From the NCBI RefSeq assembly GCF_000142905.1, contig NW_013657643.1, positions 289,911-353,910 on the forward strand: 64,000 bases of DNA, written 5' to 3'. A program made the translations under genes and the position numbers. Shown here piece after piece: positions 59,560 to 64,000 of this stretch. This DNA comes from Thecamonas trahens ATCC 50062. Taxonomy: Eukaryota; Apusozoa; Apusomonadida; Apusomonadidae. How positions within the stretch are numbered: the stretch's first letter is position 1; each line of letters starts with the position of its first letter. Under the pieces are notes generated by a model, which was given only the letters and a program-made list of their open reading frames with translations, was not told the DNA's origin and made no database searches.

Positions 59560-60995
59560 TTACAGCAGGTCGTCGTCACCATCGTCGGGCACGGCAATGT
59601 CCTGGAGCTTGGCGAGCTCGGCCTCCATGGCGGCCTTGGCCTCGTCGGAGATCTCGACGGTCGGCGGAGCGAGGGCCGGCGACTTGACGATCTCGAGGTT
59701 AGGGTCGTCGACGAGCTTGCGGGCGAGGTAGAGGAACGGCTTCTCGTAGTTGTAGTTGTTCTTGGCCGAGATGTCGTAGTACTGCAGGTTGCGCTTGCGG
59801 TGGAAGATGATGTGGCGGGCCTTGACCTGGCGGGCCGACGAGTCGACCTTGTTGCCGACAAGCACAATGGGGATGGCGTCGGTGCAGACGCGAGTCAGGT
59901 CGCGGTACCAGTTGGCGACGTTGTTGTACGTCGGGCGCGAGGTGACATCGAACATGATGATAGCCGCCTCACCCTGGATGTAGTACCCGTCGCGGAGGCC
60001 GCCGAACTTCTCCTGGCCAGCCGTGTCCCACACGTTGAAACGCAGCGGGCCGCGGTTGGTGTGGAAGACGAGCCGGTTGACCTCGACGCCGAGCGTGGCC
60101 ACGTACGTCTTCTCGAACTCGCCAGTGATGTGGCGCTTGACAAAGGTGGTCTGTGCAGTGTGGGATGAGAGGGAGGGAGTGAGTGGGTGTGGGGGCAGGG
60201 TGGTGTCGTGAAGACATGGCCATGCTGGCTGCGACCATGATGATGATGGCTGCGACCATGATGATGGTGGCTGCGACCATGATGATGATGGCTGCGACCA
60301 TGATGATGATGGCTGCGACCATGATGATGATGGCTGCGACCATGATGATGGTGGCTGCGACCATGATGATGATGATGGCTGCGAGCACCATGATGATGGT
60401 GGCTGCGACCATGATGATGATGATGGCTGCGACCACCATGATGGCTGCGACCACCATGATGATGATGGCTGCGAGCACATTGCCCAAGGCGACCATACTA
60501 CGACACGCACGCCGCACTTGCCAACCTGCTCCTCACCGTGTCGCACTCCCATGACCAGACGGCCGCGAGCCAAGCAAAGACACACTCATACCATGCATAG
60601 AAACAGAAGGTATTGGCAAGAACAAGAGCATGGGCATGATGTGGGGTAGGGGGGGAGGGGGGGGGGGGTAGTGGGCATGGGTATGGGAGGGAGTGTGGCC
60701 AGGAGAAGACGACGTGACCAGGGCGACAAGGAAGGAAAATGGGCGCGAAGTTGGCAATGGCCAACACGAACATTCGCGTGCGGAGGGGGGGAAGGGGGAG
60801 GGGGGGGGCAGGGACATGGCGACACGGCGACACGGCGACATGACGAGACAGGGAGACGGGGAAAGGAGGGCAAGGGAGAAGAGGTAGAGAGGTGGCAGAT
60901 GTAGAGGGGGGGGAGGGAAGGGGGGGAAGGCGTACCTTGCCAACACCGCCGTCACCGACGAGGAGAAGCTTGAATGTGGGCATGTCGTCCGCCAT
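59560..60995 (-). CDS. RAN: GTP-binding nuclear protein Ran, two exons
   Basis: Exon 1 is 60936-60995 (20 codons, ending at the P-loop GDGGVGK) and exon 2 is 59560-60150. Together they give 216 residues, identical in length to human Ran. All GTPase motifs are present: GDGGVGKTT across the junction, switch I with [33 protein letters not shown] (NKxD) and the SAK loop. The acidic C-terminus (DDGDDDLL) matches Ran's DEDDDL-type tail, which separates it from Rab and Rho. Ran drives nuclear import and export and spindle assembly with RCC1 and RanGAP. The intron interrupts the P-loop right after its lysine codon. Confidence 0.97.
60151..60935 (-). other. Spliceosomal intron in Ran gene
   Basis: 785 nt, the longest intron in the window; donor GTACGC, acceptor GCACAG. 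It holds a minisatellite next to its 3' end and C-tracts (coding strand) next to its 5' end. Confidence 0.92.
60222..60479. repeat. Minisatellite of about 18-21 bp units in Ran intron
   Basis: About 12-13 units with a GCTGCGACCATGATGATG core on the plus strand. Unit length varies by the number of ATG triplets and by ACC insertions. Units adjoin directly, so there are no spacers as in CRISPR. Confidence 0.92.
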
Positions 60996-61773
60996 GGTTG
61001 AAGGATGGAGAGAGAGGGGTGCCGTGGTGGTTGTGGTTGACGCCTTGATGCCCTCTTCGGCTCTTCGGGCGTGTGTGTCGTCTAGGCGCTCGATTTGGCT
61101 CGGCTGATTGTGATGTCATAATCGATCGGTGGGGCGCACGGGGGGGAGGGGGGGCACGGAACGGAGGGGAGGAGGCTGCAAGGTGGGTGTGTGTGGGGGG
61201 GGTCGCATGGAAAGGGTGCCGAGATCACTGCGGGAGCCGCCGGATGAGAGTGTGGTGGAGATGATTAGAACGCATGATGATCGTAGGCTGATGAGATGAC
61301 TGGGTGGCTGGTGTGCTGCATGGACAGCTGATGCAGCATTCTCACCTGGTGCTACACCGCACAGCATCATGTCTCGATTGCTTCCCCATGTGTTCATCAC
61401 GCCGCACTGGGCTTCGAACCACTCTGTCGGCACCTCGATTAATGTAATCAATTGTTAACATTCAAGTGGATTGGACTCATTTGAATCTTTGCCGAACATG
61501 GACACCTGTCCGCACCTTTAACCATCCCTACCACAAGCATTACCACTGCGATCATAACATAAATGACATCTTTAGATAGCAAATACTACACAATATATTG
61601 GAGCCAAACATGATAGTCATAAGCGCAACTCGTCGCAAGTGCGGTCTCCCCGAAGAGGTTGCACGCCTCTGTCTCGGTCCGGCGGTTGCCGGCAGTAGAG
61701 TGCACCTTACTCTCATCCGTCTGCAAAGGCGTTGCAAACCCGGAGCAGTGCCAGGACATTGACGCTATCCACC
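60996..61773. other. Divergent intergenic region, partly AT-rich
   Basis: Near Ran it has plus-strand G-runs (about 61140-61205). From about 61430 to 61625 it becomes clearly less GC-rich. A TTCGAA-containing stretch near 61416 is not part of a tRNA cloverleaf. No gene is called. Confidence 0.5.
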
Positions 61774-64000
61774 ATGACCATTACTCGAGGCAGCCGTTTG
61801 TCGTTGCTGGTGGTGGTGGCGCTCGTGCTGATGTTGGCTGTTGATGCTGTCGCCTCGGTCCGAGTCGGCCAAGTTGGTGACGTCGATCAGACCGATCGCG
61901 TTGGCGATGACGGCTGGGTCGGGGTCGGTCGGGCTGAAAATGACGGTCGGGTCGGTACCGGCCAACACGGCATCAACACAACTCCTCGCGCCGCTTCATC
62001 GACTTTGCTCGCCTCATCAATCGCGGGCAAGGTGTGGCAGGCAGAGCTTCCGTCATCGTGCTCGCTGTCCATGCTTGCCGGCTCGGGCACCTTTGTTATC
62101 GTCGTTGCTTGCCCTCAGACAGGCATCACCGATGGCGCCCTGCTCATGGGCTCGCTGAGCTACTACAACAATACCCTGCTGCTGCGCTATGTCCGCGGCG
62201 CGTCCAAGTTCTCCATCGCAGATGGGGAGCTTGGCATGCTACAACTTGCCGCCGCCACCACCGATGGCTCCGCGCTTTCCGTCGTCTCGTCCACCAACTT
62301 TCCGGCGTCGCCGACGCGACTCACCCTCGCTTCCGACCCGCCTGATCCGCTGGCGCGCGGCGGCGGCTGGTTTGCCTCCGACCTCTCGCTCTTCTTTGCC
62401 GGTAATATGGTCGTCATCATGAACGATGGCGAGAACCCAGCGGCTGACGCCGTCTCGGTCGGGATCTTCTCCTACGCCGCCGTCTCTCGCACCCTAGCCA
62501 TCAATCTGGGCGTACACATCCAGGCCTCGCCGTCGACTCTCCCTCCGCCACCGCCATCGGGCGTCCTCTCGTACACCCTCACGTTTGGCTCGGCGTCTGC
62601 CATGCGCGCCGAGCTGCCCGACGGCCGTCGCTGGGAGCTTTCTCGGCGGGCCATCGCGCCGTTCGCCGGCCTCGCTTTGAGCGAGGCCTTCCCTATCACG
62701 CTCTCGTCGTCGGCTGATGCCACCTGCCATCTGCTTCTTGAGCACACGGCAGCCGGCCTCGCTATTGCCGTCGCCCACGACTGCCAGGTCCCGGCGTCGC
62801 CGTCCACTGCTATCGCCTTTCTCGGCTCGTACGCGGCCGTCTCGGCCTCGTGCCTCCGGCTCCGGCGCATGCTCTCGTACCCGACGCTTGGCGCTCCATC
62901 CGGCTTGCTTTCATCGTCCATAGAGTACAAGGCTACCTTTGGCGGCGCGCGTGACGCATCGATGCGCTGGGAGCGCGCCGACGGCGCCGTCCACCAGCTC
63001 GTCCGCCTCGAGAGGCCGGCCACAGCATGCAAGATATCCTTGTCCATGGCCGGAACGCTCGGTACCACCGTCTCGGCTGCCGTCCTCCGCAACCGCCTTG
63101 CATCACTGATTGACCTCTCCTCCTTTGGCGTCGCCATCGGCGGCGGCCTTCAGCTCTCAGCCACACCGTCCGAGTTTGCCATCGACGCTTACTTTGCCGG
63201 CGCGGCGCTCGCGCCCGACGCCAAGGACAAGCTTGCTGCTTTGCTCGTCGCAGCTCGCCACAGCGGATCAACGATGCTGTCGGGCACCCAGCTCACAGGC
63301 ATTGACATGAGCGGCTGCGCCTTGCCGCTTCTGGCCATCGAAGCCTGCCTCCCGTCGGCAGCCAATCCGTGCGTCTTGCCTTCAAGTGGCGGCACGGTGG
63401 TGATCTCGGGAACCGGGCTCTCCGGCGCGTCGGTAGCGTTTGACGTCGATGGCGTCCGCGTGGGCCACACGGTGACAACTAGAGCCTCGTGTGCGGCTTG
63501 TCCAGCCCAGATCTCTCTCCCGATCCCAGCAACGACGATGTCCCGCGGTTACCTGGCACTCAACGCAAGCGGCGTTGGCGGCCGCAGCCTCGTCAGCCTC
63601 GCTCGAGTGTTTGTCGACAACGCTGCAGCGAGCGTTGGTTGCGTCATGCCGTCACGGGTTTTTACAGGCACATCGTGCGTCGCTTGTCCAGACTGCGCCG
63701 TCTGCCCTGGCGGATCGCGGGCATGGCCGCGCGCAGGCTGCTGGTCGCACTCGGAAGCCGATCGTCCGCGCGAGTGCTCCGTCGGCCACGCGTGTTGCGG
63801 CGCTATTGGCGAGTATCCGGACGCCTGTCCTGCACGTCAGCTGCCTTCGGGTGCGCGCGACACCCAGCGGTGCGATACAAGTCAGGGCGCCACCGGCGAG
63901 TACTGCTCCGAGTGCCTGCCAGGCTACTTTCGCGACGCCGGCCGGTGCTTTGTCTGTGACGATGAGAACAAGGCCCGGTTTGCTGGCCTCGTTCTGGCTG
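61774..64000 (+). CDS. Third large receptor of the Cys-rich/multi-TM family (3' partial)
   Basis: The frame is open from the Met at 61774 to the window end (742 codons) without a break. A signal peptide (SLLVVVALVLMLAVDAVAS) opens the protein. The ectodomain has beta-rich repeats with paired motifs (YTLTFGSASAMRAEL / YKATFGGARDASMRWE). An IPT/TIG-like domain follows (GGTVVISGTGLSGASVAFDVDG, about 63390-63600). Then comes a Cys-rich block (CVACPDCAVCPGG ... GEYCSECLPGYFRDAGRCFVC). At the cut the sequence turns hydrophobic (ARFAGLVLAG), which should be the first transmembrane helix. The CxxC...G.CxxC signature just before the membrane matches the two receptors at 42067-47560 and 48901-53915, so several more helices are expected beyond the window. 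Function unknown; a surface sensor is inferred. Confidence 0.78.
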   Translation, partial: MTITRGSRLSLLVVVALVLMLAVDAVASVRVGQVGDVDQTDRVGDDGWVGVGRAENDGRVGTGQHGINTTPRAASSTLLASSIAGKVWQAELPSSCSLSMLAGSGTFVIVVACPQTGITDGALLMGSLSYYNNTLLLRYVRGASKFSIADGELGMLQLAAATTDGSALSVVSSTNFPASPTRLTLASDPPDPLARGGGWFASDLSLFFAGNMVVIMNDGENPAADAVSVGIFSYAAVSRTLAINLGVHIQASPSTLPPPPPSGVLSYTLTFGSASAMRAELPDGRRWELSRRAIAPFAGLALSEAFPITLSSSADATCHLLLEHTAAGLAIAVAHDCQVPASPSTAIAFLGSYAAVSASCLRLRRMLSYPTLGAPSGLLSSSIEYKATFGGARDASMRWERADGAVHQLVRLERPATACKISLSMAGTLGTTVSAAVLRNRLASLIDLSSFGVAIGGGLQLSATPSEFAIDAYFAGAALAPDAKDKLAALLVAARHSGSTMLSGTQLTGIDMSGCALPLLAIEACLPSAANPCVLPSSGGTVVISGTGLSGASVAFDVDGVRVGHTVTTRASCAACPAQISLPIPATTMSRGYLALNASGVGGRSLVSLARVFVDNAAASVGCVMPSRVFTGTSCVACPDCAVCPGGSRAWPRAGCWSHSEADRPRECSVGHACCGAIGEYPDACPARQLPSGARDTQRCDTSQGATGEYCSECLPGYFRDAGRCFVCDDENKARFAGLVLA

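Noticed and set aside
60222-60479. Possible CRISPR-like array
   Set aside because: Units are directly adjacent with no unique spacers, and the array lies in a spliceosomal intron of a eukaryotic gene.
61405-61435. tRNA-like T-loop (GGTTCGAA on the minus strand)
   Set aside because: The flanking bases do not form a T-stem and no anticodon or acceptor arms could be found.

Overview
The window is nuclear DNA of a GC-rich, gene-dense, single-celled eukaryote. It carries Ran, PCNA, actin, V-ATPase subunit G, RPF2, GET4, a PP6 regulatory (SAPS) subunit and a PARP. There are few, short spliceosomal introns, the standard genetic code, and very small gaps between convergent genes. Plexin-like PSI/IPT ectodomains joined to RasGAP domains make a unicellular relative of opisthokonts plausible. 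An apusomonad such as Thecamonas trahens is my best guess, from memory and content only.

Layout. 1-17 kb: two paralogous single-pass receptors (beta-domain repeats, PSI, IPT/TIG, transmembrane helix, RasGAP) flank a SAPS protein that has an unexpected C-terminal membrane helix. 17.9-25.7 kb: an aquaporin (one intron), RPF2, a DUF1295/steroid-reductase-like membrane protein, a BRI3-like small membrane protein, a membrane RING protein and a secreted C39-like cysteine peptidase. 26-41 kb: PCNA (three exons, one of 18 nt), an unknown basic protein, a CacyBP/SIP-like CS-domain protein, a zinc-finger/SAP/PADR1/WGR PARP, a PHD-finger protein with a histone-H1-like tail, V-ATPase subunit G, a TPR protein and an SAP/F-box protein. 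41-54 kb: a 0.54-kb tandem duplication, then two very large multi-pass 'beta-solenoid' receptors on either side of actin. 55-64 kb: an unusual helix-turn-helix/helicase-like protein, GET4, Ran and the first part of a third large receptor that runs off the window.

Six genes contain places where the protein clearly continues in another frame after the loss of one base (seven sites, mostly beside short homopolymers). I treat each as one gene with a probable sequence error, and flag the alternative. All six introns I could place start with GTACG. Most poly(C) tracts lie on the coding strand just upstream of start codons. The most unusual items are the helix-turn-helix protein with helicase motifs and a P-loop at the wrong (C-terminal) end, the RasGAP receptors, and a perfect 25-bp-arm hairpin at 22327-22386.
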